Assembly: GCA_015064195.1 (NCBI GenBank)
Contig: SVSO01000074.1
Coordinates: 1 to 12,527, forward strand
DNA from: Oscillospiraceae bacterium
GTDB taxonomy: Bacteria; Bacillota_A; Clostridia; Oscillospirales; CAG-272
Reading direction: 5' to 3'
Length of the DNA stretch: 12,527 bases
Within the stretch, counting starts at the first letter, position 1, and each line of letters starts with the position of its first letter. Under the pieces are notes generated by a model. It had not been told where the DNA came from, did not search any database, and worked only from the letters and a program-made list of their open reading frames with translations. Position numbers and translations under genes: made by a program. Shown one piece after another: positions 1-6,632 of this stretch.

Positions 1-910
1 CAATTCGCATAAACTTCCGCTTATAATCCGACGGCGAGATGCCTTCATGCTGGCGGAATACGCGGCTGAAATAGTGGACATTGTCAAAGCCCAGCTCCAT
101 GGCGATTTCCTTGATGGACATATTGGTCGCGCGCATTTTTGCTTTGGCGTACTGAATGCGCACCATGTTGCGGTACTTGATGATGGTACAGCCCATCACC
201 TTCCGGAATACCCGGTTGGCGTGATCGAAGGAGAGAAAAAATTCCTGCTCAATGTGTTCGCTTGTGATCTCATCCGCACAGTGATGCTCCACATAAGCGG
301 CGATCCTGCGGGCGATGTCATAGGTTTTTTCCGCCTTTTTCTCGCCGGGATTGGATTTTGGAATATAGCAGGCCTCAAGCTCCAGCAGAAAGCTGGAAAG
401 TGCGGCGGAGACCTCGAATCGCTTCAGCGGCTCCTTGTGCCCGGCGTTGAGGATATTTCGTTGCAGCATATCGGCCAGCCGCTCAAACTTGGCTTCATCC
501 GAAATATACATATTCTGACGGATGAGCACCTTCAGATAATCGTAGCACTTCAAGCTGAATGCATCGGTGCGCAGGTATTCCTCCTGCTTTTTCTGCAAAT
601 GCATGGCATACATCGCTTCTTCCAGCTCAAGCTCGCTGATCTGATCGAACCCGAAATGGATGTAATAATACTCACAAAAACTGGATTCCAACGGTGCCTG
701 CCGGTCTCCCTTGGCAAACAGATAGACATCGCCCGGAGATAATGTCAGCGGATGTGAATTAACAATCAGATGCAGCTCGCCACGGGTCACGACATACAGC
801 ACATATTCCGTCAGCCGGCGCGTAAAATGCACACGCGGCGGAATCAGCGTTTCTCTGCCAAGAAGCAGAATTTTCGGCAGCTCGTTCAGATCAATCTGAA
901 AACATTTCAT
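1..910 (-). CDS. AraC-family transcriptional regulator (3' end cut by window edge)
   Basis: 303 codons are readable from ATG at 910 down to the left edge with no stop, so the protein is only missing its last residues; AraC regulators of this kind are usually 280-310 aa. Residues about 15-85 form a cupin-like effector-binding domain (a PPRVHFTRR segment, then LSPGDVYLFAKGD). The C-terminal ~100 residues are the double helix-turn-helix: YDIARRIAAYVEHHCADEI starts it, IKEIAMELGFDNVHYFSRVF is the second recognition unit, and GISPSDYKRKF closes the family signature. The start follows GAGAGGGG about 7 nt upstream. The gene is divergent from the ThuA/oxidoreductase operon and shares its upstream region, so it probably senses the sugar handled by that operon and activates it, and possibly the convergent operon at the right. 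The ligand cannot be read from the sequence. Confidence 0.93.
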   Translation of the reverse strand, partial: MKCFQIDLNELPKILLLGRETLIPPRVHFTRRLTEYVLYVVTRGELHLIVNSHPLTLSPGDVYLFAKGDRQAPLESSFCEYYYIHFGFDQISELELEEAMYAMHLQKKQEEYLRTDAFSLKCYDYLKVLIRQNMYISDEAKFERLADMLQRNILNAGHKEPLKRFEVSAALSSFLLELEACYIPKSNPGEKKAEKTYDIARRIAAYVEHHCADEITSEHIEQEFFLSFDHANRVFRKVMGCTIIKYRNMVRIQYAKAKMRATNMSIKEIAMELGFDNVHYFSRVFRQHEGISPSDYKRKFMRI

Positions 911-945
911 GGCTCTCCACCCCTCTCTGTCAGCTTCCTGTTTAT

Positions 946-975
946 AGTATATCACAAAATTATTCCCGAAGTAAA
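946..975 (-). promoter_or_regulatory. Candidate promoter of the AraC-family gene
   Basis: Read on the minus strand, TTTACT (975-970) and TATACT (951-946) are separated by 18 bp, and the start codon lies 35 bp downstream of the -10. Both hexamers are close to the vegetative sigma consensus. This is inferred from sequence match only. Confidence 0.55.
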
Positions 976-994
976 TGCAAAAAACAGATAATTG

Positions 995-1090
995 GTGCAC
1001 AATATCGACTTTTTGCCGGACACGGACTTGTAAAAATTCCCGCGGCTGTGAAAATGTCGTTTTTGTGCACCGAATGCCTGAAATGTGCAT
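995..1090. promoter_or_regulatory. GTGCAC-containing repeats upstream of the ThuA promoter (candidate regulator sites)
   Basis: In the divergent intergenic region GTGCAC occurs at 995-1000 and 1065-1070, and the near match GTGCAT at 1085-1090 directly abuts the -35 hexamer. A further GTGCAC lies at 1218-1223, just inside the ThuA-like gene. The two promoter-proximal copies are 20 bp apart, about two helical turns, which suits an AraC-type activator placed against the -35. The two GTGCAC copies upstream are in T-rich or A/T-flanked settings (TTTTGTGCACC, TTGGTGCACAA). GTGCAC is itself palindromic, so orientation cannot be assigned. The role as an operator is inference. Confidence 0.35.
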
Positions 1091-1118
1091 TTACAAACGA
1101 TCGCGATTCCTGTATAAT
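1090..1118 (+). promoter_or_regulatory. Promoter of the ThuA-like / Gfo-Idh operon
   Basis: TTTACA (1090-1095) and a perfect TATAAT (1113-1118) are 17 bp apart. This predicts transcription starting near 1124-1126, which is exactly where the 11-bp inverted repeat begins. No other comparable promoter is seen between the divergent genes on this strand. Confidence 0.8.
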
Positions 1119-1123
1119 AAAAT

Positions 1124-1150
1124 AGAACAGGCTGGAGAGCAGCCTGTTCT
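1124..1150 (+). repeat. Perfect 11-bp inverted repeat at the predicted mRNA 5' end
   Basis: AGAACAGGCTG (1124-1134) and CAGCCTGTTCT (1140-1150) are exact reverse complements around a GAGAG loop. The left arm begins six bases after the TATAAT box. The transcript would therefore start with a stable stem-loop, while as DNA the same element is a dyad overlapping +1, where a repressor could block initiation. It has no following T run and sits upstream of the ribosome binding site at 1166-1171, so it is not a terminator for a finished gene. Confidence 0.75.
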
Positions 1151-1178
1151 GAATGCGGCTATCAAAAGGAGTTTCACA

Positions 1179-1964
<786 letters not shown>

Positions 1965-1981
1965 AAAAGGAGTATAATATT

Positions 1982-3034
1982 ATGTTGAATATCGGAATTA
2001 TTGGTGTCGGACGAATCTCAGGAATGCATATCAGCCAAATCAGAAAATACGATACCGCACACATCAGCGCAATCTGCGATATCGACGAAACGAAGCTGCA
2101 GGAAGTAGGTGACCGGCTGAACATCCCGCAGTCTCACCGTTTCACTGATTATCGTGAGCTGATCTCCTGTCCGGATGTGGACGCGGTGGAGATCTGCACA
2201 CCCAACCATCTGCACGTGCCGTTTGCTCTTGAAGCAGTGCGTGCAGGCAAAGCGGTTGAGGTGGAAAAGCCGCTGTCAACCTTTTATAAAGATGGCGTAG
2301 CGGAGCTTTTGAAAGCGCTGGAAGAGAGCGGTACGCCGAATATGATCTGTTTTTCCAAGCGCTTCTTCCCGGCCGTACGTTATGCCAAGGAGCTGATCGA
2401 ATCCGGCAAGCTGGGGCAGATCATCAACGTCAGCGTGGAGTATCTCCAGAGCGGAGCTTTTATTCCCGGCCGAAAGCTGGAATGGCGGTTTGTGAAGGAA
2501 TTCGCCGGCAGTGGAACGCTGGGCGATCTCGGCATTCATCTGATCGATATGGCGCGCTTCCTTGTGGGCGAGTTTGAGTCGGTCTACGCCATGTCGAACA
2601 CCATTGTCAAGGAGCGCCGTAAGCTTGACAGCGACGAAATGGCACCGGTTCTGGTGGATGATATCACCGGCTTCATGGCACGGCTGGAAGGTAATGTGAT
2701 CGCCAATTTTCTCGTAACCAAGTGTGCTGTCGGAGAATCCGAATCCATCCGATTTGAGATCTACGGAACAAACGGTGTGATCAAGTTCAATCTGAACAAT
2801 CCTGAGGAGATCACCATCCGATGGGCAGATGAAACCCGCACCGGCGGCAATACCGAGACGATCAAGGTGCCGAAGGAATATTATCTCGATCAGGAATACG
2901 CCTTTATCGAAGCCGCGCTCGGCCAAATGACACCGCATTTTCCATCGATTGCGGAAGGTGCTAGATGCCAGAAGATTCTGGATGCCGTCGTCTGCTCCGT
3001 CGAGGAAAACCGCGTGGTGGATATTGAGCTGTAA
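1982..3034 (+). CDS. Gfo/Idh/MocA-family NAD(P)-dependent oxidoreductase
   Basis: 350 aa, a normal length for the family. The N-terminal Rossmann domain opens with IGIIGVGRISGMH, which carries the GxGxxG dinucleotide loop, and includes the SICDID-like acidic strand end (ICDIDE, residues 31-36) that usually binds the adenosine ribose. EKPLS (95-99) holds the hallmark Lys96. The C-terminal domain has GTLGDLGIHLIDMARF, giving the expected catalytic Asp182/His186 pair. It would oxidise or reduce a sugar, inositol or sugar-derived hydroxyl; substrate specificity cannot be assigned. AAGGAG (1967-1972) precedes the ATG by 9 nt. It is the last gene of the ThuA operon and is followed by a strong terminator. 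The ThuA pairing suggests 3-keto-glycoside chemistry, by analogy with ThuA/ThuB systems. Confidence 0.93.
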   Translation: MLNIGIIGVGRISGMHISQIRKYDTAHISAICDIDETKLQEVGDRLNIPQSHRFTDYRELISCPDVDAVEICTPNHLHVPFALEAVRAGKAVEVEKPLSTFYKDGVAELLKALEESGTPNMICFSKRFFPAVRYAKELIESGKLGQIINVSVEYLQSGAFIPGRKLEWRFVKEFAGSGTLGDLGIHLIDMARFLVGEFESVYAMSNTIVKERRKLDSDEMAPVLVDDITGFMARLEGNVIANFLVTKCAVGESESIRFEIYGTNGVIKFNLNNPEEITIRWADETRTGGNTETIKVPKEYYLDQEYAFIEAALGQMTPHFPSIAEGARCQKILDAVVCSVEENRVVDIEL

Positions 3035-3056
3035 GCGATATTTTGCATATAATTAT

Positions 3057-3106
3057 AACCCAATCGACTGACTAATATTTTTTCCTTGTCAGTTGATTGG
3101 GTTTTG
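3057..3106 (+). terminator. Rho-independent terminator after the ThuA / Gfo-Idh operon
   Basis: AACCCAATCGACTGAC (3057-3072) pairs with GTCAGTTGATTGGGTT (3088-3103) over 16 positions with a single G-U wobble, around a 15-nt T-rich loop, followed by TTTGTTT. It marks the end of the catabolic operon and the practical left limit of the accessory island. Confidence 0.85.
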
Positions 3107-3123
3107 TTTATCTTTGTGATTTC

Positions 3124-3426
3124 TCACCCCACCCGCCGAACGCGTGTTACCGCCGGCATCGCCGGATTCCGCGCCAATACATCCGCCATCTGCTCCATCA
3201 CGCCGCGGCGGATGATCGCCTTCTTCGACACCACTGATACCTGCTCGAATATCCGCCGGCAGTACGGCTCATCGAAACTCCGCATGGCGATGTACTCGCG
3301 ATTTCCGATATCGAGGACGAACTGCCGCATGGATGGTGCGACTGCCTTATACATTTTCTCCTGAAGCAAAAATTTTTCTTCGGGTGTCAGCCGAAGCGTA
3401 AGCGTTTCTGTTTGTGTTCTTCCCAA
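3124..3426 (-). CDS. Small ribbon-helix-helix-type DNA-binding protein, possibly a MobC-like relaxosome accessory factor
   Basis: 100 aa with a TTG start at 3426. The start is fixed by AAGGAG seven nt upstream and by an in-frame TGA a few codons before it, with no ATG between. The N-terminus TETLTLRLTPEEKFLLQEKM has the strand-then-helix pattern of ribbon-helix-helix proteins and mobilisation accessory proteins. The rest (SMRQFVLDIGNREYIAMR) is helical and basic, ending in RVRRVG. It lies downstream of a helicase remnant on the same strand, an order seen in mobilizable elements of Clostridia, but no relaxase follows: 20 bases after its stop the neighbouring operon's terminator begins. It could instead be a CopG-type regulator. 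The reading frame is confident, the function is not. Confidence 0.6.
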   Translation of the reverse strand: MGRTQTETLTLRLTPEEKFLLQEKMYKAVAPSMRQFVLDIGNREYIAMRSFDEPYCRRIFEQVSVVSKKAIIRRGVMEQMADVLARNPAMPAVTRVRRVG

Positions 3427-3441
3427 TGGAACACTCCTTTC

Positions 3442-3696
3442 TCATAATAATTTTTCTGCAATTTCAAAGTGGGAGCGGCATTGCAGCCGGGCTTCTGCCC
3501 GATTTTGTGCGAGGAAGCCGCCCCGTTTGTGAGGGGTGGACATCCACGCGCTATGCTTGCCCCAGACGGAATGTCGGGGACAAAACGGAACCATCACCGT
3601 CCGCGTCGGTGTGTCGGCAATTTTGGAAACGAGCATCACTACCGACTCTACCGACGCACCGACGCGAGAACAATTTTCAGCTTGCTTTTTCTTCAT
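3442..3696 (-). CDS. Doubtful 84-aa ORF between helicase remnant and RHH gene
   Basis: The ATG at 3696 overlaps the last codons of the helicase remnant and the ORF stops 15 bp before the TTG start of the next gene, which is the spacing of a coupled operon gene. Against this, the translation is low in recognisable fold features, is rich in Arg, His and Ser, has no good ribosome binding site apart from the preceding gene's A-rich end, and spans a long inverted repeat at 3602-3666. I recognise no domain. It may be a real small protein, or an accidental frame across a structured non-coding segment such as a transfer origin. Confidence 0.3.
   Translation of the reverse strand: MKKKQAENCSRVGASVESVVMLVSKIADTPTRTVMVPFCPRHSVWGKHSAWMSTPHKRGGFLAQNRAEARLQCRSHFEIAEKLL
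3602..3666. repeat. Long imperfect inverted repeat (possible oriT element or structured RNA)
   Basis: CGCGTCGGTGTGTCGG (3602-3617) and CCGACGCACCGACGCG (3651-3666) pair over 16 positions with one G-T mismatch, around a 33-nt loop. The right arm side also carries three tandem ACCGAC units (from 3641). No T run follows on either strand, so it does not look like a terminator. Its place next to the RHH-type gene fits the inverted repeats found at transfer origins, but no nic consensus was identified. Confidence 0.5.
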
Positions 3697-4207
3697 CTTC
3701 TTTCACACGGTTGATCTTGATTTTCTTTCCCTCGTGTGTTCTGAAGAAGGAACACTCATAACCGAGAGCGCAGAACTGTGCGTGTCCGCAGAGAAGCTTT
3801 TTTGACAGCACCGCAGGTGTGATGTCAATGCCGCTGTGCGCTTTCATACGCTCTGCAAGCTCTGTCGCGCTTCCGCAGAATTCGTCCGTACCGCTCTCGG
3901 TGAAGTAGCGGTCCACCTGTTCCACCGTGGGATCAAGAAGCTTCACCAGCGCAGGATTTTCATCACGCAGAAGCCATGTGCAGCTCTCCTCGGAAAACAC
4001 AAGCGGAATTTCAATCGTGCGTATATCTCTGCCGGTGCAGAACAGTGTCGCCGCATTTTCGGTGCGCTTGTCGCGCTGTAATACAAACGAACTGTCCGCC
4101 GCGCCCGAGATTCCTGTCGATCCCGTGAGCATGTTCACCGGATCGCTTGCGCCTTCCTTGCGAAGATGATGTACAAGCATGATTGCGATTCCGTGCTTCG
4201 ATGCTAA
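3677..4207 (-). pseudogene. 3' remnant of a RepA-type hexameric replicative helicase
   Basis: The frame runs from an in-frame TAA at 4210-4208 to the stop at 3679-3677. The first ATG in it (4180) lies inside conserved sequence: upstream codons still read SKHGIAI, giving SKHGIAIMLVHHLRKEG, then DPVNMLTGSTGISGAADSSF. This is the C-terminal half of the RecA-like core of RepA/RSF1010-type helicases, with the HHxRK motif and the GSxGI/GAAD motif. The whole N-terminal half, including the Walker A loop and Walker B strand, is missing. The stretch before 4207 does not continue the homology. The remaining C-terminal ~110 residues resemble the small helical tail of such proteins. With no Walker A it cannot be a working ATPase. 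The truncation point near 4205 is probably a recombination joint. Confidence 0.75.
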
Positions 4208-4246
4208 TTAAATTCTCCGTTCAATCGTTACCTCCGTGTTTTTGTA

Positions 4247-4294
4247 CTCCGACCGTACTCTGCGCAGACCGTCGGAGCCTTGTTTTGTCGACAA
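4247..4294. repeat. Nested palindromes upstream of the DUF6076 promoter
   Basis: CTCCGAC (4247-4253) and GTCGGAG (4271-4277) are exact inverted repeats enclosing a perfect 10-bp palindrome TCTGCGCAGA (4258-4267). A second perfect palindrome, TTGTCGACAA, follows at 4285-4294. They end 19 bp before the -35 box at 4314. They could be binding sites for a dimeric regulator; the first, followed by a T-rich stretch, could also act as a weak terminator insulating the promoter. Confidence 0.45.
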
Positions 4295-4313
4295 CAAAAT
4301 TTTACCACATCTC

Positions 4314-4342
4314 TTGACAAAACGCAATAGATAATGTATACT
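4314..4342 (+). promoter_or_regulatory. Strong promoter of the DUF6076 gene
   Basis: A perfect -35 TTGACA (4314-4319), a 17-bp spacer and TATACT (4337-4342) make this the best promoter match in the window. Predicted transcription starts near 4349, giving an unusually long leader of about 220 nt before the ATG at 4573. Confidence 0.8.
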
Positions 4343-4372
4343 ATCTCTATGGTTATCTATTTCGTTATCTAA
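4329..4372. repeat. Three 12-bp-spaced TATCT repeats plus one inverted copy over the promoter
   Basis: TATCT occurs at 4342-4346, 4354-4358 and 4366-4370, an exact 12-bp period. The last two share the longer GTTATCTA (4352-4359 and 4364-4371). An inverted AGATA lies at 4329-4333. The array begins inside the spacer, overlaps the -10 hexamer and extends about 20 bp past the predicted start. That is the position of a repressor operator, and strong repression would match such a consensus promoter. The 12-bp units are short for replication iterons, though an origin role cannot be excluded near a RepA remnant. Confidence 0.6.
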
Positions 4373-4572
4373 CCGACACGGATTTACAAAATATTCATAA
4401 AGGGGATTTTGTCAGATGCAGCAATGCTTTTTGATATGCTGAAACTTATTTATCCGTCATTTTGAAACGATCATCTGAGAGAAAATATTTTTCGATAGCA
4501 ACGAGATTGCTGAACTGGAATAAAAAAGTTTGTAAATTTTTCAACTATTTTTGCGTGAGGGAGTGATTTTCA
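4373..4572 (+). other. Long untranslated leader of the DUF6076 gene
   Basis: About 200 A/T-rich bases with no long ORF. It holds one possible 8-codon reading frame, ATG at 4416 to TGA at 4440-4442, preceded by AAAGGGG at about 10 nt; the peptide MQQCFLIC has no known role. No riboswitch fold or T-run terminator was recognised. The proximal end supplies the ribosome binding site GAGGGAG, about 9 nt before the ATG at 4573. Confidence 0.35.
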
Positions 4573-5916
4573 ATGGCGAAGCTGCCGCCGAATCCGTTTA
4601 AGATTACCGCATATTATTCGGGGAATACTTGTATCATAGATGCGAAGCATCACTATCAAACCTGCGAGGTGCTCTGCAGGCTGTTCGATTATCATCCCGA
4701 GCATGATCTCGCACTTATGCGTGATGAGCTGAAATCCTTACTGCAGACGTTGCTGTTCAAATTTGATGTAAATTACAGCGCATGGGAGAATTACGACATG
4801 AACGTATACAGGGCGCAGAAGATTCTGAACGACGTGAAGGAGCTGCTGTGCAAGTTTCCTCTGTACCGGTATATAACGAATCCCGACACGTTTGATTACG
4901 AGGATTTGATTCACTGCCTCAGTCTGCACTCGTCGATGTTTGATAAGCATTACGATGACAGGGAATCCCGCGCGGAGAGTGACGACAAAAAGAAGAAAAT
5001 GCGCGAGCGCGACGTTCCGGAGGATGCCATAAAGAAAATGTTAGATCCACTCGAAGATGATTCAGAGGATTACGAGGAAGGTTTCGAAGATCCGTCCGAG
5101 CAATATTCTTTTCATGAGGATGTACGGTACAAGGAGCACGACTACGGCTTCTACGACAGCCATGTGCTTGAGTCGGTTTTGATATCCAAGGATGATATGC
5201 GCCATTTTCAGCCGTATTGGCACAACGACGACGAGGAGCTTCAGGATTATCTCGGCGCGGAGCTGCTTAACAATGATCTGCGCGCATTGATGGAACCGTA
5301 TATTGATCTGCTTGAAACGCTGACGCATTTGGCGGATACCTACGGGCGGTTTCTCGATGAATATGTTCACTCGCGCGGCAAGTTTTTGACGGATGCGGAA
5401 ATTGCGGAGGTTTACGAGAAATATGCAAAGGTGGAGGAGCGGCAAATCATCAAGCCCTCCGGCGTGATGTCGCTGGAGTGCAAGCCGATCAAGCAAGGCA
5501 GTAAATCCGTTTGGTGCGATGTTTATACGTTCAACAGCCTTTCGGCGTTTCTGTACTTTGATTTCTTCCGCGGACTGCGAAGCGGATTTATCCCCAAGCG
5601 TTGTGTGCACTGCGGCAAGTATTTTCTGCTGACCTCCGGGCGGTACTACGATTTCTGCGAGCGTGCAGTAAAGGGTACAGCCGGCAAGACCTGCCGCGAT
5701 ATTGGTGCACACAAGAAGTACGAGGAGAAGTGCAAGAGTGATCCCATTTGGATCGCCTACAATCGGGCGTACAAGAATCACTACGCGAGGGTTCTCAAAA
5801 AGAAAATGACCAAGTCCGAATTTCGGACCTGGTCAGATTGGGCGAAAATGTATAGAGACAAGGCAATCGCCGGGAAGGTGAGGATAGAGGAGTATGAGAA
5901 GCGGATTCGGGAGTGA
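4573..5916 (+). CDS. DUF6076 family protein with C-terminal zinc-knuckle
   Basis: 447 aa. The N-terminal ~130 residues are helical and hydrophobic-patterned; residues 131-180 are a highly charged linker (a KKKKMRERD basic run, then an acidic EDDSEDYEEGFEDPSEQ stretch); residues 190-300 are again helical. The conserved C-terminus has RCVHCGKYFLLTSGRYYDFC (343-362) and GKTCRDIGAHKKYEEK (371-386). Cys344, Cys347, Cys362 and Cys374 make a CxxC...C...C zinc-binding arrangement similar to CGNR-type zinc fingers. The last 60 residues are strongly basic. This is the pattern of DUF6076 proteins of Clostridia, whose function is unknown; nucleic-acid binding is my inference. There are no transmembrane or signal sequences. 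It is monocistronic behind its own regulated promoter, and is the only long intact gene in the island. Confidence 0.8.
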   Translation: MAKLPPNPFKITAYYSGNTCIIDAKHHYQTCEVLCRLFDYHPEHDLALMRDELKSLLQTLLFKFDVNYSAWENYDMNVYRAQKILNDVKELLCKFPLYRYITNPDTFDYEDLIHCLSLHSSMFDKHYDDRESRAESDDKKKKMRERDVPEDAIKKMLDPLEDDSEDYEEGFEDPSEQYSFHEDVRYKEHDYGFYDSHVLESVLISKDDMRHFQPYWHNDDEELQDYLGAELLNNDLRALMEPYIDLLETLTHLADTYGRFLDEYVHSRGKFLTDAEIAEVYEKYAKVEERQIIKPSGVMSLECKPIKQGSKSVWCDVYTFNSLSAFLYFDFFRGLRSGFIPKRCVHCGKYFLLTSGRYYDFCERAVKGTAGKTCRDIGAHKKYEEKCKSDPIWIAYNRAYKNHYARVLKKKMTKSEFRTWSDWAKMYRDKAIAGKVRIEEYEKRIRE

Positions 5917-5973
5917 GATTTCATTCGGCAAGCAGTCAATTTCAACCCCATCTGTCATATTTTAATTTTCCCA

Positions 5974-6003
5974 CTTAAATTCTTTTCATGATTGTGTTAT
6001 AAT
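5974..6003 (+). promoter_or_regulatory. Extended -10 promoter of the DUF3990/DUF3791 module
   Basis: TGTTATAAT (5995-6003) is an extended -10 (TGn before a perfect TATAAT). A weak -35, CTTAAA (5974-5979), lies 18 bp upstream, which is typical for extended -10 promoters. The surrounding 5917-6076 stretch is A/T-rich and otherwise empty. Confidence 0.6.
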
Positions 6004-6076
6004 ATGTATAGTAATATGATTGTTGGCGGTAGTATTGCCCATTTTATAAGTAAAACCTGCTGATTTCGAATAAGGA

Positions 6077-6097
6077 AACCTTTGCTTCGTAAAGGTT
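6077..6097 (+). promoter_or_regulatory. Hairpin that would sequester the DUF3990 ribosome binding site
   Basis: AACCTTT (6077-6083) pairs exactly with AAAGGTT (6091-6097) around a 7-nt GCTTCGT loop. The right arm contains AAAGG, the only ribosome binding site close to the ATG at 6103. The stem is short and A/T-rich, so it could open readily. Control of initiation is inference. Confidence 0.35.
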
Positions 6098-6102
6098 CAG
6101 TG

Positions 6103-6385
6103 ATGATTATGATTGTTTTTCACGGAAGCACGGATTTGGTAGAAAATCCCAAAATTCGAGAAAGTGAATACTATCTTGATTTTGGAATTGGTTTCTATAC
6201 AACGACCTCCTATGAACAAGCCGAGCGTTGGGCACAGATCAAGATGCGGCGACTCGACAAAAATGTGGGATTTGTAGCCAAATATGAATGTGATACTGCA
6301 TGACCAATGGACATTTCACACAGCGCTGATGCTGTCTTTTTTGAAGTATATCGGTTATACAGAAGTTCACAGGAAGGGGCAATGA
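6103..6385 (+). pseudogene. DUF3990 (ADP-ribosyltransferase-like) gene with an internal deletion
   Basis: From ATG at 6103 (AAAGG 7 nt upstream) the frame reads IVFHGSTDLVENP, LDFGIGFYTTTSYEQAERWA and GFVAKYECD, the N-terminal ~60 residues of a DUF3990 protein, then stops at 6301-6303. In the +1 frame directly afterwards (from about 6290) the sequence reads HDQWTFHTALMLSFLK and YIGYTEVHRKGQ, the typical end of the same family, stopping at 6383-6385. Intact DUF3990 proteins are about 150-180 aa; here about 60 and 27 residues remain, so the middle was deleted and the join is out of frame. The retained FHGS and GFYTT...QA..WA segments match the His and Tyr motifs of the ADP-ribosyltransferase fold; the third motif would lie in the lost part. 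The gene cannot make a working enzyme. Its old stop overlaps the start of the next gene, showing an ancestral coupled operon. Confidence 0.72.
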
Positions 6386-6620
6386 TGGGACACGAACAGT
6401 TTGCTGCTATGATGCCGTACATCAGCGCTGATCTTGTCAGTATGATTGTAAGAAAGCAAATATTGCTGAAACGGATGCATTGAATAAACTATATGCATCG
6501 AAACTATATGGATTGTTGGAAAAAGAGGAAACGAAATTATGGCAGTACAGCACAGATATGCTGTATTCCCTGTTTGTCAGAGAAGAGGCAACCGGAGAAT
6601 TGCTGTTTCCCGATGTGTAA
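6385..6620 (+). pseudogene. Frameshifted small gene of the DUF3990/DUF3791 module (about 78 aa if repaired)
   Basis: An excellent ribosome binding site AGGAAGGGG (6371-6379) precedes ATGs at 6382 and 6385, which overlap the old DUF3990 stop. The first frame gives MGHEQFAAMMPYISADLVSM and IV up to 6450, then runs to TGA at 6481-6483. A second frame, one base back, starts at 6450 and reads KKANIAETDALNKLYASKLY, GLLEKEETKLWQYSTDMLYS and LFVREEATGELLFPDV, ending at 6618-6620. Joined, the two make a coherent helical protein of about 78 aa that ends 12 nt before the DUF3791 start. The simplest cause is loss of one base in the A-rich stretch at 6450-6455; there is no recognisable slippery heptamer for programmed shifting. 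I know no domain name for it. It could be an antitoxin or accessory subunit. Confidence 0.6.
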
Positions 6621-6632
6621 GGCGGTGAATCT

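Noticed and set aside
47..742. 231-codon plus-strand frame at the left edge
   Set aside because: It is antisense to the AraC-family gene, whose translation carries clear family motifs.
975..1178. N-terminal extension of the ThuA-like protein
   Set aside because: It would be translated across the promoter and the 5' hairpin and has no ribosome binding site; ATG 1179 with AAGGAG is the clear start.
2276..2938. 220-codon minus-strand frame
   Set aside because: It is antisense to the Gfo/Idh/MocA gene and has no ribosome binding site.
3414..3805. Three overlapping plus-strand frames of 81-115 codons
   Set aside because: They have no ribosome binding sites, lack domains and overlap the structured segment and the helicase remnant on the other strand.
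4337..4372. CRISPR array or replication iterons
   Set aside because: The units are only 12 bp with a 5-8 bp conserved core, there are no spacers of CRISPR length, and the array sits on a promoter.
5062..5781. 239-codon minus-strand frame
   Set aside because: It is antisense to the DUF6076 gene, whose zinc-knuckle motif identifies the real strand.
6448..6456. Programmed -1 frameshifting in the middle gene of the DUF3990 module
   Set aside because: No X-XXY-YYZ slippery heptamer or downstream structure is visible, and the neighbouring DUF3990 gene is also broken, so mutation is the simpler reading.
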